64,000 nt of DNA from Dyella humicola (GTDB lineage: Bacteria; Pseudomonadota; Gammaproteobacteria; Xanthomonadales; Rhodanobacteraceae), in NCBI RefSeq assembly GCF_026283945.1, contig NZ_JAPDPC010000001.1, positions 2,728,001 through 2,792,000 on the forward strand, read 5' to 3'. The notes beneath the pieces are model-generated. The model had not been told where the DNA came from, did no database searches, and saw only the letters and a list, made by a program, of their open reading frames with translations. Shown piece after piece: positions 26,684 through 36,778 of the stretch. Every line of letters starts with the position of its first letter. The first letter of the stretch is position 1. A program made the position numbers and the translations under genes.

Positions 26684-27609
26684 GCTCCCTCCGCAAGGTG
26701 CAATGCCGACCGCAGTTTGATCCTGGTCCTAACGACTAGCGAAAGGTAAACGAGGAGATGAAAGGCGAGAGGCCACAGCCGCCGCTGAAGGAACGATATC
26801 TTGGCGCCAATGAAGTGCGACTGCGCCTTGAGCAAGGTGCGGTACGGGTCACTGAACAGCGATATCCTTCGCAAGGCGACGCTTTGGGATTCCAGTAGGT
26901 TGAGGATCCGGGCCCTGGTATCACGCGTCCTGCTCAGGTTGGAACTGTGGAGTCGGTAAGCGCAGACACGGACGTCGATGAATCCGATCGCGTCATGGGA
27001 CACCAGGCGGAGAAAGAAATCCCAGTCATCTATCCGCAGGCTCTCATTCCAGCCCGCCACGGTTTCCAGTGAGCGCTTGCGAATCAGCGCTACCGGCCCC
27101 CCGATGGCCCAGTGGCTGATAACCGCCATGCGGATGCCTTCGTCGGACTGATAGAGGCCTTTGTTGGCATGGTGCAGATCGCACATCCCGCTGTCGTGAA
27201 GTTTTCTGCCCTCCTGATCGACCACGATCGAATCACCGATCACCGCCCACTTTCGTGGATGTTCTAGCAAGTAGTCCACCTGCGCGCCGAGTCCACCGGG
27301 TAGGAGGTAGTCGTCGCTGGAACCGAGCCGTAGAAACTCCCCATGGGCGCGCGCAGCCAGTTCGTTCATGGTCGCCGCGATGCCCCGATTATCCCGGCGT
27401 ACGTATTCGATCGGGATCTCTTCGCGATGCTGGTTGATCCACTCGATGATCCGCTCCCCCGTGCCGTCCGTCGAGCCGTCGTCGATGATGACGAGCTCCT
27501 TGGCTTCATACGGATCTTCAAGCACGCTATCCAGGCAGCGCAGCACGAAGCGCTCATGATTGAACGCGGGTATCAGGACCGACACCAACGGCGTCGCCGT
27601 GCTTCTCAT
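26680..27609 (-). CDS. Family 2 glycosyltransferase
   Basis: This 309-residue GT-A enzyme begins with VSVLIPAFNHERFVLRCLDSV. IIDDGSTDGTGERI binds the donor, and the metal-binding region is LRLGSSDDYLLPGG, with the acidic pair that replaces DxD. IDDWDFFLRL is the likely catalytic-base block. The C-terminus is basic and hydrophobic and may touch the membrane. ATG 27609 overlaps the wzx stop by four bases. It is most simply one of the enzymes that build the repeat unit exported by Wzx. Confidence 0.85.
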   Translation of the reverse strand: MRSTATPLVSVLIPAFNHERFVLRCLDSVLEDPYEAKELVIIDDGSTDGTGERIIEWINQHREEIPIEYVRRDNRGIAATMNELAARAHGEFLRLGSSDDYLLPGGLGAQVDYLLEHPRKWAVIGDSIVVDQEGRKLHDSGMCDLHHANKGLYQSDEGIRMAVISHWAIGGPVALIRKRSLETVAGWNESLRIDDWDFFLRLVSHDAIGFIDVRVCAYRLHSSNLSRTRDTRARILNLLESQSVALRRISLFSDPYRTLLKAQSHFIGAKISFLQRRLWPLAFHLLVYLSLVVRTRIKLRSALHLAEGA

Positions 27610-28880
27610 CGGTAATCCGCCGACCATTGCTCCAGCCCTCCGAGATAGCGGCGCGCGACCACGATATTGAAAACGAGATAGAGGAAATAATTCGTGGAGA
27701 ACGCGTAGATCGCGCCCACCAGTCCGAAATGCGCAGTGAACGCATAGACCAGCACCAGATAGCTGACCGCGAAGACGCACTCGGAGATGATGAAAAGCCG
27801 CGTCATGGCCTTGGCCAGCATCAGATAGGAAAGTACGAAAGAAGCGATCTTGATGACGTCCCCGACAAGCTGCGGACCGTACAGTTCGTTCGCCTGCGAG
27901 AACTCGCCACTGAAGAGCAATAGCGTCACCCAGTTGCGCATGACGTAGACCGCCAGCGCCAGCCCCATCACCAACGGCAGCAGGAACCAGTAGGCATGGC
28001 GCAGCTCGAGCATCAGGGATGCCCGGTCATTGATCGACGCAAGTTTCGGCAGATAGTAGATATTGATGGCGGAAGTGATGAAGAGCAGATACGCGTCGGA
28101 CACCTTGCTTACTGCCTGCCAGTAGCCCACCTGCTGCCAGCCGAACCCGCCCACGAGATGGTCGCGGACCGCTATGTTGACCATGGGCGGCAGCAAAGCG
28201 GAAGTCAGGGTCATGGTTGAGAATGCTGCGAGCCGCGTGACCATTTCGCGATCAAACCGCACCCGCAGCATGCTGCGCTTGAAATACGGGCTTCTCCACC
28301 ACATCGGCAGGCCAACCGCCAACCACAGCGTCTGGCCCAGCACCAGGGCGAGCAGCGCCCCTTCGAGATTCAGCCACCGCGAAAGCCACAGCACCATCGC
28401 GATATTGAGTGCGGAACCGACCATCTGGACGAGAGCGAGGCGGCGCACGTCCATGAAGCCATTGATGACAGCGACGATATAGTTGGCTAGTGCGATGCCC
28501 AATTGGGCGACGGCAAGCACACGGATCAGGGCTGCATACCGAGCATCACCGAGCAGCCACTGGGCCATCTGCGAGCTGAAGAGCAAGGTCGCGGCTCCGA
28601 TCACGAGCGAGGCGCCAAGGGCGTACCAGAGCGCTGCGCCCAGCAGACGCGCCAGGCGTTGCGCATCGTCACGGTATTCCGCGACGTACTTGACCACGCC
28701 CGCCCCTATGCCTCCTCCGGCGAAAACCGCGAGCAGCGACATGAGGCTCATGAACTGGCCCAGCTTGCCGACGCCCTCCGGACCCGCGAACGAGGCAACC
28801 ACCTTGATCACGACCAGGCCAGCCAGCAGGCGTGCGCCCGTGGATGCGGCGGTATAGAAGCTGGCGCGCGCGATGTTCAT
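27606..28880 (-). CDS. wzx: O-antigen flippase (Wzx, WzxE-like)
   Basis: This 424-residue MOP/MATE-like membrane protein has about twelve hydrophobic segments. It starts with [21 protein letters not shown], closely like enterobacterial WzxE-type flippases, and has the [14 protein letters not shown] segment typical of them. It moves undecaprenyl-diphosphate-linked oligosaccharide from the cytoplasmic to the periplasmic face. ATG 28880 overlaps the fdtB stop (ATGA). WzxE-like proteins often carry repeat units with Fuc4NAc or Fuc3NAc, in keeping with the fdtA/fdtB genes beside it. Confidence 0.87.
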   Translation of the reverse strand: MNIARASFYTAASTGARLLAGLVVIKVVASFAGPEGVGKLGQFMSLMSLLAVFAGGGIGAGVVKYVAEYRDDAQRLARLLGAALWYALGASLVIGAATLLFSSQMAQWLLGDARYAALIRVLAVAQLGIALANYIVAVINGFMDVRRLALVQMVGSALNIAMVLWLSRWLNLEGALLALVLGQTLWLAVGLPMWWRSPYFKRSMLRVRFDREMVTRLAAFSTMTLTSALLPPMVNIAVRDHLVGGFGWQQVGYWQAVSKVSDAYLLFITSAINIYYLPKLASINDRASLMLELRHAYWFLLPLVMGLALAVYVMRNWVTLLLFSGEFSQANELYGPQLVGDVIKIASFVLSYLMLAKAMTRLFIISECVFAVSYLVLVYAFTAHFGLVGAIYAFSTNYFLYLVFNIVVARRYLGGLEQWSADYR

Positions 28881-29989
28881 GGCGAGCACCCAAATACCTG
28901 GCAGGCCTGGATGACCTGCTCCACCGCGTCTCCCGGCAGCGTCGGCCCCATCGGAAGGCTAAGCACCTCGCGATGCAGTCGATCCGTCAAGGGCAGATGT
29001 ACACCCTGCAACATCGCGTAAGCCGGCTGCTGGTGCGGCGGCACCGGATAATGCACCTGACTCTGGATGCCGCGCGCCTGCAAATGGTGTTGGAGAGCAT
29101 CGCGGTGGGAACTGCGGACGACGAAAAGATGCCAGGCGTGTTGCTCTTCATGCGCCACTTCGGGAAGCAGGATGTCGGGCTGACGGATCGCATCGCGATA
29201 GCGTCGCGCCACCTGGCGGCGCTTCTGAATATCCTCATCCAGATACTTCAACTTCACGCGAAGCAAGGCGGCCTGCATCTCGTCCAGTCTTGAGTTCACG
29301 CCACGATACGGATGGTGATACTTCACATCCGAACCATAATTGCGCAGCGCCGCCACCCGCGCGGCAAGTCCGGCATCGTCGGTGACCACGGCGCCGCCAT
29401 CGCCCAGGGCGCCGAGATTCTTGGTCGGAAAAAAGCTGAAGCCCGCGGCATCACCGAAAGAACCGGCCTTGCGACCCTTGCTCGTTGCGCCATGCGCCTG
29501 CGCTGCGTCCTCGATCAACAGCAACCCATGTTGCTTGGCCACCGCAGCCAGCCCGGGCATGTCGGCCAGCTGACCATACAAGTGCACCGCCATGATGGCT
29601 CGCGTGCGCGGGCCAATGGCGTCTTTCAAACGAACCGGATCGATATTGAACGTCGCAGGGTCGGGTTCCACCGGAATCGGCACGAGCCGGTTTTCGGTGA
29701 TGGCCAGATAACTGGCTATGAACGTGTTGCCCGGCACCAGAATCTCGTCACCCTCCTCCATGGCGCCAAGCTCTTTGTAGCCTCGCAGGATCAGTGACAA
29801 TGCATCCAGGCCATTGCCGACGCCCACGGCATGACGGACGCCGCAGTAAGCGGCGAATTCCCGCTCGAAGGCGGCAACCTCCTCGCCAAGGATGTACCAG
29901 CCGGAATCGATGACGCGCGCCGCTGCCGCCTTCAGCTCGTCGGCGTAGCGCGCATTCAGCTCCCTCACATTCAGGAATGGAACGTCCAT
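28877..29989 (-). CDS. fdtB: DegT/DnrJ-family sugar aminotransferase (FdtB-like)
   Basis: This PLP enzyme of 370 residues probably aminates C3 of a dTDP-3-keto-6-deoxyhexose. The PLP lysine lies in [19 protein letters not shown]. The upstream Asp of the cofactor site is in [25 protein letters not shown] and the C-terminal [13 protein letters not shown] are standard for sugar aminotransferases. Together with the 3,4-ketoisomerase at 32515 this gives dTDP-Fuc3N or dTDP-Qui3N; the sequence does not decide between them. ATG 29989 shares one base with the stop of the FemAB-like gene (TGATG). rmlA and rmlB, needed for the precursor, are outside the window. Confidence 0.85.
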   Translation of the reverse strand: MDVPFLNVRELNARYADELKAAAARVIDSGWYILGEEVAAFEREFAAYCGVRHAVGVGNGLDALSLILRGYKELGAMEEGDEILVPGNTFIASYLAITENRLVPIPVEPDPATFNIDPVRLKDAIGPRTRAIMAVHLYGQLADMPGLAAVAKQHGLLLIEDAAQAHGATSKGRKAGSFGDAAGFSFFPTKNLGALGDGGAVVTDDAGLAARVAALRNYGSDVKYHHPYRGVNSRLDEMQAALLRVKLKYLDEDIQKRRQVARRYRDAIRQPDILLPEVAHEEQHAWHLFVVRSSHRDALQHHLQARGIQSQVHYPVPPHQQPAYAMLQGVHLPLTDRLHREVLSLPMGPTLPGDAVEQVIQACQVFGCSP

Positions 29990-30918
29990 CAGAGCGCCCA
30001 TTCGTAGAAGTCATGCACCACGCCACGCGCGCCGAAATATTCTTTCTGCGAGATCAGGCCGCCATTCAGCGCTTTTCCTTCTTGCTCGGTGGAAATGCCA
30101 AGGGAAAAGTAATGTCGGCCAGCGTAACGCTCGATCAGATCCGCCAGCAGAAGGTTGAGCGCATTCACACGCCTGCCCTCTTCCGATGCTGCCAGGTACT
30201 GGGTATGCACACCACGGCCAAAGTCGTAGACGATGGCCCCGGCTAACAGTTCATCGTCGCGCCGCGCATCGTAGAGCACGATTTGCTGGGGAAAGCGCGC
30301 CTGCAACAGGCGAAGTTCGTCCAGGCTGTGGGTCGGCGCGGCGCGGTGCTTGCGCAGCACCTCTGAAAGCAGGGCGTGGAAGCCTGCGAGGTCTGCGCTC
30401 GCCCGGATTTGGACGCCTTCCTTTCTTGCCTTGTTGACGGCTCGACGGCGTCCGTCGGTGAAGCAAAAAGATTCCTGCAACGCGATGATCGAGGAGATGT
30501 CACGGCGCTTCAGGCGCGCACCGAGTCGATGCAGGGCATAAAGATCCTCATCGGCGGGATACGCATGAAAGACGTGCGGCACGGCCTTGTAGACGACGTT
30601 GTCCATGCCAAGCGCACGATAGATTTCGCCGATCATCTCGAAGACGGAAAGCGTCGATTCGGCACGCAAGGCTTGGGTACTGATGAGGCCGGCATAGGTA
30701 AGGCCACCGTGGCTTACTACCGTCTTACCAAGCGCGTTGGCGGGAAAGATGGCCACCGGCTCGCCGTGGCGTTCGACCATGAGCGATCGGTCGGCAAAGC
30801 GGTCGGCGTGATAGTCCATATAGGCGCGCCGATGCAACAGGACGCCGTTCCTCGACTGCTCTACCACCGCGTCCCAGGCGCCCGAGTCCGACGGCACGTA
30901 GGGCCTAACCGCAAGCAC
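29989..30918 (-). CDS. FemAB/GNAT-like acyltransferase
   Basis: This 309-residue protein resembles the FemAB/GNAT-fold enzymes found in glycan clusters. [19 protein letters not shown] opens the first GNAT-like half. [18 protein letters not shown] is the typical basic helix, and the second half contains [24 protein letters not shown] 30918 was chosen because a strong AAGGAGG ribosome site lies five bases upstream; the longer reading to 30984 is not needed. Members transfer aminoacyl or acyl groups to an amine. In this place it may acylate the 3-amino sugar or attach an amino acid to the glycan; this is inference. It overlaps the glycosidase-like gene by 14 bases. Confidence 0.75.
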   Translation of the reverse strand: MLAVRPYVPSDSGAWDAVVEQSRNGVLLHRRAYMDYHADRFADRSLMVERHGEPVAIFPANALGKTVVSHGGLTYAGLISTQALRAESTLSVFEMIGEIYRALGMDNVVYKAVPHVFHAYPADEDLYALHRLGARLKRRDISSIIALQESFCFTDGRRRAVNKARKEGVQIRASADLAGFHALLSEVLRKHRAAPTHSLDELRLLQARFPQQIVLYDARRDDELLAGAIVYDFGRGVHTQYLAASEEGRRVNALNLLLADLIERYAGRHYFSLGISTEQEGKALNGGLISQKEYFGARGVVHDFYEWAL

Positions 30919-31861
30919 GAATGCCTCCTTCGACTTGCGTCTGTAGCGCTTCGGCAACACCGAAGCCGTCCAGCCCCATGTCATTGCCGTTGTAGAACAT
31001 CAGGAGTTTGTCGCGCTGCCGAATGAGTGCCGGATAGCAAATGACCCGCGAGTCCCACCCACTGGGAGACAATGACAGGCCAAGCGCCTCGTCGCGGCGC
31101 TCCCAGTGAATGCCATCCGCGCTGTACGCGAGTCCCGGGAAATACTCCCCCGTGACATTCCCCCGCGTGAAATACATGACGTAACCGCCGTCCATGCGAT
31201 AGACGCGTGGCCGGCCAATACGGTATTCGCTGCCGCGGGGACGCAGGCAGACGTGGTCCTGGCGAGGAATCTTAGTGAGGTCGTCCGTTTCCACGTAGCG
31301 TATGTGATAACGCGGGAACGGTTGTCCATCGATGTATTCCCAGTCGTCGCCAACCGCATACCACAGACGCCAACGATTTCCCTCGCGGATCACGGAGTGA
31401 ACCGCAGCAATGGTGTTCCGTCCCTGCGCCCTGTCCAGAATCGGCGCTTCCTGCATCCTCTGAAAGCGTTCACCGCCATCGCGCGAAATGGCCAGGCCAG
31501 TGAATGCCAGGAATTTGGCCCTGGCCACGCGCTGGAAGCCGACGTAGAACATGTACAGGCCATCCGGTGCGTCGACGATATCGCCAAGAATCATGCCGTT
31601 GTCGTCGAAGCACCCGTCCCGGCCAAGCTCGATGACCGGCTCGGGGCTTACATGGACTACGGAAGACGGATCGTCGGCGCGAACGTCCACATAACCGATA
31701 CGGCTGACGCCCTCGCCATCGCGAAATCCCGCGTAGACGCGTATGAGTTGGTCATTGATCCGATAAGGCGTCGGCGTGAGTGCCGAGTGCCGCATCCAGC
31801 CGCCCACGCTGCGCTGGGCCGTGTCGAACACCAGTCCTTTCTTGGTCCAGTCAAGCATCAC
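30905..31861 (-). CDS. Five-bladed beta-propeller glycosidase-like protein
   Basis: This 318-residue protein has the repeat pattern of GH43/GH130-type propellers: RHSALTPTPYRINDQLIRVY, DDNGMILGDIVDAPDGLYMFY, IGRPRVYRMDGGYVMYFTRG and VICYPALIRQRDKLLMFYNG. There is no signal peptide, so it should act in the cytoplasm. Such proteins in O-antigen clusters have no well-defined role. It could trim, transglycosylate or phosphorolyse a glycoside intermediate, or be non-catalytic. It sits four bases below the acyltransferase gene and overlaps the FemAB-like gene by 14 bases. Confidence 0.72.
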   Translation of the reverse strand: MMLDWTKKGLVFDTAQRSVGGWMRHSALTPTPYRINDQLIRVYAGFRDGEGVSRIGYVDVRADDPSSVVHVSPEPVIELGRDGCFDDNGMILGDIVDAPDGLYMFYVGFQRVARAKFLAFTGLAISRDGGERFQRMQEAPILDRAQGRNTIAAVHSVIREGNRWRLWYAVGDDWEYIDGQPFPRYHIRYVETDDLTKIPRQDHVCLRPRGSEYRIGRPRVYRMDGGYVMYFTRGNVTGEYFPGLAYSADGIHWERRDEALGLSLSPSGWDSRVICYPALIRQRDKLLMFYNGNDMGLDGFGVAEALQTQVEGGIRACG

Positions 31862-31864
31862 CCC

Positions 31865-32530
31865 TCATAACCTCACGTCGAAGCTGGAGCGATCGGGGAC
31901 CGCATGCGCGGGTGATCCGACGTAGACCCGGCCCGGCTCCGTGTCGCGCGTCACCAGCGCACCGGCACCGATCACATTGTCGCTGGCGATCTTGATGTGA
32001 TCATTGAAGGTGGTATTGACTCCGATGAAGCTGCTTTCACCGATATCGCAGTAACCCGAAATAACAGCATGCGAAGCCACGAACACGTTGTCCTGCAGGA
32101 CGGTGCGATGACCCACGTGGTTACCACTCCATAGGACGCAGTTATTGCCGATCCGAACGAAGGGCTGGATAACGTTGTTCTCGAAGATGAAGCTGTTCTC
32201 GCCAATCTCCGCGTTGTGCCAGACAAAGGCACGGGTGCTGACATAAGTCGCGATGCCATACCCTTTACCTTTCGCATCCAGGTAGAAACGCGTGCGCAGC
32301 CGGTTCAGCTGGCTGGCTGGTATGGCAACGAAGACCTCGTAGTCCGCTGGCGAGTAGAGCGCCTCGAGGTCCTCGTAAGCCACTACGGGCCGATTGGCGA
32401 GTATCGGCTGCATAAGATACTTTTGCTCGACGCTGAAGGCGACGACGTCGTAACCGCTATCGTGTTCGAAGTATTCGCAGGCAATCTGTGCGAACTCGCC
32501 AGCCCCAATGATCACTAGCGACCTTGGCAT
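31865..32530 (-). CDS. Sugar O/N-acyltransferase, NeuD/PglD family
   Basis: This 221-residue protein has an N-terminal Rossmann-like PglD_N domain (LVIIGAGEFAQIACEYFE). It is followed by a left-handed beta-helix built from hexapeptide repeats (about 110-205), for example IGENSFIFENNVIQPFVRIG and IGAGALVT. It probably moves an acetyl group from acetyl-CoA to the 3-amino sugar, taking the role of FdtC/QdtC. The usual FdtC lacks this N-terminal domain, so the exact acceptor is open. It overlaps the fdtA-like gene by 16 bases. Confidence 0.8.
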   Translation of the reverse strand: MPRSLVIIGAGEFAQIACEYFEHDSGYDVVAFSVEQKYLMQPILANRPVVAYEDLEALYSPADYEVFVAIPASQLNRLRTRFYLDAKGKGYGIATYVSTRAFVWHNAEIGENSFIFENNVIQPFVRIGNNCVLWSGNHVGHRTVLQDNVFVASHAVISGYCDIGESSFIGVNTTFNDHIKIASDNVIGAGALVTRDTEPGRVYVGSPAHAVPDRSSFDVRL

Positions 32531-32940
32531 GCTGGCACTTCCCCCTGGTGTACCTCGCGCAGGAAAACATCGTAGTCCGTGATGTAATCCGCCGGATCGT
32601 AGAACTGGTCAGCCAGGACCATCAAGACACAGTCTTCAGTAAAATCGTACATCTCCCGCCACACCATGCGGCGCAATAGCAACCCCTTCGCCGGATCGTC
32701 GAGCACGACCTTGCAAGGACCGCTGCCATCGTCCAACAGGAAGGTGACGGAGCCTCGCACCGTCACGGCCAGCTGATTGAGATTGCGATGCGCGTGCATG
32801 CCACGGTGCACATCGCATTTTGTGGAGAACAGGTAGTACACGCGCCGGATGTCGAACGGCACGTTGAGGTCTTTTTCAAGCGAAATGAGCATGCCGCGCT
32901 GGTCGCCATGCATCTGCAATTGGATCCGTTCGATTTCCAT
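32515..32940 (-). CDS. fdtA: dTDP-4-keto-6-deoxyglucose 3,4-ketoisomerase (FdtA/QdtA-like)
   Basis: This 141-residue WxcM-like cupin should convert dTDP-4-keto-6-deoxyglucose into the 3-keto isomer. HGDQRGMLISLEKD opens the fold, RRVYYLFSTK follows, and RGMHAHRNLNQLAVTVRG holds the active-site His pair of the family. The C-terminal ITDYDVFLREV is also standard. ATG 32940 was chosen; 25 residues from a GTG at 33015 precede it but do not resemble the family. It is the first gene of the long minus-strand biosynthetic unit. Epimer choice at C4 (FdtA versus QdtA) cannot be read from sequence by eye. Confidence 0.87.
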   Translation of the reverse strand: MEIERIQLQMHGDQRGMLISLEKDLNVPFDIRRVYYLFSTKCDVHRGMHAHRNLNQLAVTVRGSVTFLLDDGSGPCKVVLDDPAKGLLLRRMVWREMYDFTEDCVLMVLADQFYDPADYITDYDVFLREVHQGEVPACQGR

Positions 32941-33049
32941 ATGCTGAGCCAGGTTGTGGATTTTGAACGCGACCAACTTTCCATTGGGTGCCGTCTGGCC
33001 GGCGAAAGGTTGCACCTAAGATTGGCCCTGGCCATCGGTGCCGCTCTGG

Positions 33050-33440
33050 ATGATGGTCCGGCCTATCGACTTGCCCACTCGACGCGCGGCTCAGCCGCGG
33101 GCATAACGAGACCCGCTACCTCGCTTATAGCCCGCTCACCGACGGGTACCGCCGCATCTCTGAAAACGGTCCGCAGGGCGGCGTCCTGACGTTCGGCAAC
33201 ACCGACACGATTCTGGTGCAGGGCAGCAATGGGCGATTCGGCGCACGAGCGCACTCGGTGAGTCCATGCCTACGACATTGAGTGGCTACAGGATTCCGAC
33301 AAGAACGTGCGCAACCGCATCGCCTAAGCCGTCGAGCGCGATCGCCTGTTTGGCGCCTGCAGATGCTCGCCGAAGCTGTTCGATATCACGCTGCCAAGAC
33401 GCGCCACCCCTGGCACCGCACGACGGCTCATCGACCGACA
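33050..33440 (+). pseudogene. Decayed remnant of an MtrB/PioB-type outer membrane barrel gene
   Basis: Plus-strand reading gives broken pieces that match the intact MtrB-type protein encoded at 34151-36766 on the other strand. VRPIDLPT at 33056-33079 corresponds to VRPIDFRT. In another frame TRYLAYSPLT and then ISENGPQG (33111-33178) correspond to [10 protein letters not shown] and ISENGSQG. In a third frame, about 33280-33324, a charged stretch ending VRNRIA lies near the matching YRERNR region. Frames shift at least twice, stops occur at 33279 and 33325, and long segments are missing. It is therefore a dead fragment of a related gene, inverted relative to the living copy and abutting the 3' end of the cytochrome gene. 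Confidence 0.75.
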
Positions 33441-34142
33441 TCACAAGGTGCTGAGGTAAGTCGATAGCGCCTGTATGTCGTCGTCACCCAGCGTCTGCGC
33501 CACGCCATGCATTACCTTTGCATTGCTGTTGCCGGCGCGCGTACCGCGCTTGAAGTCGCCCAGCTGCTTGGTCAGATACAAGCCGGACTGGCCGCGCAGG
33601 TGTGGAAACGTGGCCCATGGTGGTTGCGGCGCGCTGCTTGGATGCGGCTGCGGGCCGAGGGCCGCCGGTCCGTGGCAAGCCTGGCAGGGCGGAATGCCGC
33701 GCGCCGGGTCGCCAGTCAGATACAACTGCGCACCGCGCGAGCTGGCGTCGCCCTTTCCCGCCGGTTTCGGCGGCAGCGAGGCGTAGTAGCTGGCCAGGTT
33801 GCGCATGTCGTCATCACTCAACGCCGCGGCCTGGCCAGTCATCACCGGATCCTTGCGCTGGCCATCGTGGAATTCTTTCAACTGTACGTAGAGATAGCTT
33901 GCGGATTGCCCCGCCAGGTTGGGAAAGTTCGGTGCGATCGCCACGCCCTGGGGGCCATGGCAGGCCAGGCACACCGCGGTTTTGGCGGCGCCGGCCTTGG
34001 CGTCGCCGCTGATCGGGCGCATGCGACGCAGATCCTGCACTTTGGCCGGCACGGCCGATGTGCTGGCCGCTGGCGGCTCTGCCGCGAGTACGACAGTGGA
34101 CATCAGCAACCCCATCCACAGCAGGCTTGTGCGATGCGTCAT
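33441..34142 (-). CDS. Diheme cytochrome c (c4-like)
   Basis: This 233-residue periplasmic electron carrier has a signal peptide at about 1-20 and two class I heme domains. The heme motifs are CLACH and CQACH. Candidate axial Met ligands lie in DPVMTGQ and AKVMHGV. The two-lobed layout is that of cytochrome c4. ATG 34142 has an AGGAG site about six bases upstream; a GTG one codon earlier is also possible. It follows the MtrB-type gene by eight bases and is the last gene of the conduit operon. It probably links the decaheme conduit to the respiratory chain in the periplasm. Confidence 0.9.
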   Translation of the reverse strand: MTHRTSLLWMGLLMSTVVLAAEPPAASTSAVPAKVQDLRRMRPISGDAKAGAAKTAVCLACHGPQGVAIAPNFPNLAGQSASYLYVQLKEFHDGQRKDPVMTGQAAALSDDDMRNLASYYASLPPKPAGKGDASSRGAQLYLTGDPARGIPPCQACHGPAALGPQPHPSSAPQPPWATFPHLRGQSGLYLTKQLGDFKRGTRAGNSNAKVMHGVAQTLGDDDIQALSTYLSTL

Positions 34143-34150
34143 CACGGCTC

Positions 34151-36766
34151 CTACAACTTCAGGTTCAACATGACGCCGACCAGGCTCGCGTTGTAATGCA
34201 GCTGGCCACCCTTGTCGGTATAGAGGCGGTGGTCATAGACGAGCGTGTTGTTCAGCCCCAAATAATGCCAGTCGCTGAAGGCGCCAGTTTCATAGCGGCC
34301 GTACAGGCGCACGCCGACATTGCTGGTGACGTGAAAGCTCAGGCCCATGTCGAGCGTATTGGTGCTGTATTTGTCGTCGGGAAAACCGTTGCTGGCTGCG
34401 GCGACGCCGGCGGCATCACGGAAGGCAAGCGCGCCGATGGTCGCGTAGTTGTAGCCGACGTGGCCGAACGAGCCGGTATAGTTGTAGCTGAGGTCGGCAC
34501 GCACCCGGCCAAAGTCGTGACTGAAGGTGAGCCCGGCATTGCGATTGGTTTCGCTGTCGTACTCCCACCATTGGTTCGCATACGGATAAAACGGGCCACC
34601 GAGGTTAGGGTTGGACTGGCCGAGACTGCCGTAGATCTTGCCGTTGTCGACTGAGTCCGCATCGTTGACGTTGGCGATGCCCATGCGCGAGCCTTCTACC
34701 CCGAGGTAACCGTTCAGGGTGGTCCTCGGGCTGGGCTGCCAATCCCACTGCAGGGTGGCGCCGGTCGTACTGGTGTTCTGGCGTCCGATCAGGGCATCGT
34801 AGTTGTCGCGATTGCCGTAGAACGTGGCCGAGATCGTGGCCGATTCACCCAAGGGATGAGTGATGATCAGGCGTGCCTTGCTTTCCGTCCGATTGGACAG
34901 GTCGTACATGCGCATGTCGGCAACGGTGTAAGCCGGTAGGCCCACGGCCGGGGTGACGAAGCCGGGAAGCGACTGCGAGTAGAACGGCAGGTACGGATCG
35001 AAGTTGTACTGATCGCCATCGCGCCTGGCGTATTCCCAGCTCAGCCGTATGGTGGCACCCACGACATCGCGACTGACCCAGGCGAACTTGATGCGCTGGT
35101 CATCGACGCGATTGCGCTCGCGATACTTTGGCTCGTTGCGGTCATAGGTGTAGGTAACGCCGAGCGAGGTCTTATGGCTAAGTTGCCAGTCGCCACCCAA
35201 CTCAAGCACCGCATCGGTATAGCTGACGGGCACGTTGCGCACGGGAGTGCTGTTCGATGCATACAGTGGGTTGTTCGGGTCGAAGAAGCCGGTCTGGCCC
35301 GGCACCACGGTGCCTTGCGAGCCGTTTTCGGAGATGAAACCGTATTGACCGGTGAGCGGGTTGTAGGCGAGGTAGCGGGTCTTGTCGTCCTCCCGATACC
35401 AGCGCAGGCCGGCATGCCAGCCGAGCGCCTGGGTGGGATGAAAGGTGGCCCGGGCGTCGAGCAGGCCGGTGTCGATCCGCGCATTCGCACTAGGTTCGGA
35501 CAGCGCCGCCGTGGTGTTCCAGTTCGCGCACGGGAACGTATAGTTCGCCGTTGGCGAAATGTAGACACCACCGGTGCCGGTGCAGTTGGTCGGCGGCAGC
35601 AGCGCATCGTTCTGACGCATCGTTCCCCATGCTCCGGCCACAGTGAGCTGCCCGTTCCACTTCAGCTCGCGCGACAGGTCCAGTCGCACATTGTGATAAT
35701 CGTTGTTCGGCTCCAGCGAGAACTGGCCAGTCGTGATGTTGGCTACCTGCGGCACGCCGACCACGTTGGACAACGCAAATGGGCTCTGGAAGTCCAGATG
35801 GTCCTTGTGATTGCGGAAGAACGAGCCGTTGTAGGTCGCCAGGAAGTGCCAGACCCTGCCAACATTGCGCAGGCTGAGATTCACGTCGGTGGTGCGGAAG
35901 TCGATGGGCCGCACCGTCTCGAGGATGCCGCCGTTGTCGGGGAATGGGTAATTGAAGAACATCGAGCCGCCCCACAGACGCGTACCCGTGCGTTTCTCGT
36001 TGGTGATGCCGACCGAAGCGATCCAGTTTTGGTACACCGCGCCTTCGTAACTGAGTCCTTCGCGCGTGCGCTTAAGCCCGATGTTGTGCTCCGGCGTGGC
36101 GGCGGACACGGCCGCCACTTGCGCCGGCGTGCTCCCGCCGGGGACTAGCGACGGCGGCAAGGTCAGGTTGGTGCTGCCGACGCCATTCCAGATCGGGTAG
36201 GCGTTGGTCGACACCGTATGGGGCATGTCGCGGTAGAACGCCTCGATCCGGTAACTGCCGTATTGGCCGGCGCGCAGGCGATAGAACTGGTCGTCGGCGC
36301 TGAGGTGATTGCCGCGGAATTCGACATATTCGCCGGTCTTTGGACTCCAGAAATTGAGTGCGAGCAGGCCCAGCACAGGTCCGCTGCGCCAGTCGGCGTA
36401 CTGGCGAAAATACTCCGCGTTGCTGTCACCGCCGACATGCAGATAGCCGAATTCGATCTCGCCGTTATAGAGCCAATCGCCCTGGCCCACCGGCTTGCCC
36501 GCATTGACCATGGGCGGATACGGATAAAGGTTGCCGGTGGGCGTACGCAGCATGCCCGCGTGCAGAAGGGACATGCCGTCGGGATCGGCCGGTTGCAGCA
36601 TCGGGGCCCAGCCAAGCGGATCGAGTGCATTGCCAAACTGCGTATCGCCTACGCGCATCGTGTCGCTGGTATCACCCGCCAGCGCATCCTGCATACCGAA
36701 CAGGCCCAGCAGCAGGCTCAGCGTCAGGACTGTCGGCGTCGTGCGATTTTGCTTCAGCGCAAGCAT
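34151..36766 (-). CDS. MtrB/PioB-family decaheme-associated outer membrane beta-barrel
   Basis: This 871-residue protein has a signal peptide ending near MQDALA (about residue 30). A long series of alternating amphipathic strands ends in a C-terminal NLKL, with the terminal residues typical of barrel insertion. Family blocks include [13 protein letters not shown] near the N-terminus, [36 protein letters not shown] and [20 protein letters not shown]. MtrB/PioB barrels hold a decaheme cytochrome in the outer membrane so electrons can cross it. The N-terminal CxxC of Shewanella MtrB is absent. The partner decaheme gene lies 12 bases upstream. No outer-surface MtrC-type cytochrome is encoded here, as in PioAB/MtoAB systems. 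Confidence 0.92.
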   Translation of the reverse strand: MLALKQNRTTPTVLTLSLLLGLFGMQDALAGDTSDTMRVGDTQFGNALDPLGWAPMLQPADPDGMSLLHAGMLRTPTGNLYPYPPMVNAGKPVGQGDWLYNGEIEFGYLHVGGDSNAEYFRQYADWRSGPVLGLLALNFWSPKTGEYVEFRGNHLSADDQFYRLRAGQYGSYRIEAFYRDMPHTVSTNAYPIWNGVGSTNLTLPPSLVPGGSTPAQVAAVSAATPEHNIGLKRTREGLSYEGAVYQNWIASVGITNEKRTGTRLWGGSMFFNYPFPDNGGILETVRPIDFRTTDVNLSLRNVGRVWHFLATYNGSFFRNHKDHLDFQSPFALSNVVGVPQVANITTGQFSLEPNNDYHNVRLDLSRELKWNGQLTVAGAWGTMRQNDALLPPTNCTGTGGVYISPTANYTFPCANWNTTAALSEPSANARIDTGLLDARATFHPTQALGWHAGLRWYREDDKTRYLAYNPLTGQYGFISENGSQGTVVPGQTGFFDPNNPLYASNSTPVRNVPVSYTDAVLELGGDWQLSHKTSLGVTYTYDRNEPKYRERNRVDDQRIKFAWVSRDVVGATIRLSWEYARRDGDQYNFDPYLPFYSQSLPGFVTPAVGLPAYTVADMRMYDLSNRTESKARLIITHPLGESATISATFYGNRDNYDALIGRQNTSTTGATLQWDWQPSPRTTLNGYLGVEGSRMGIANVNDADSVDNGKIYGSLGQSNPNLGGPFYPYANQWWEYDSETNRNAGLTFSHDFGRVRADLSYNYTGSFGHVGYNYATIGALAFRDAAGVAAASNGFPDDKYSTNTLDMGLSFHVTSNVGVRLYGRYETGAFSDWHYLGLNNTLVYDHRLYTDKGGQLHYNASLVGVMLNLKL

Positions 36767-36778
36767 CGTCCGCCTCCG

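Noticed and set aside
25503-26696. A 397-residue frame on the same strand as wzy in another phase
   Set aside because: It is a shadow of the membrane protein gene; its composition has no membrane segments or family motifs, and the wzy frame overlaps its neighbours properly.
8265-32940. Lasso-peptide cluster
   Set aside because: No asparagine-synthase-like cyclase, B1/B2 proteins or convincing precursor leader were found, although kinase, nucleotidyltransferase and exporter are present.
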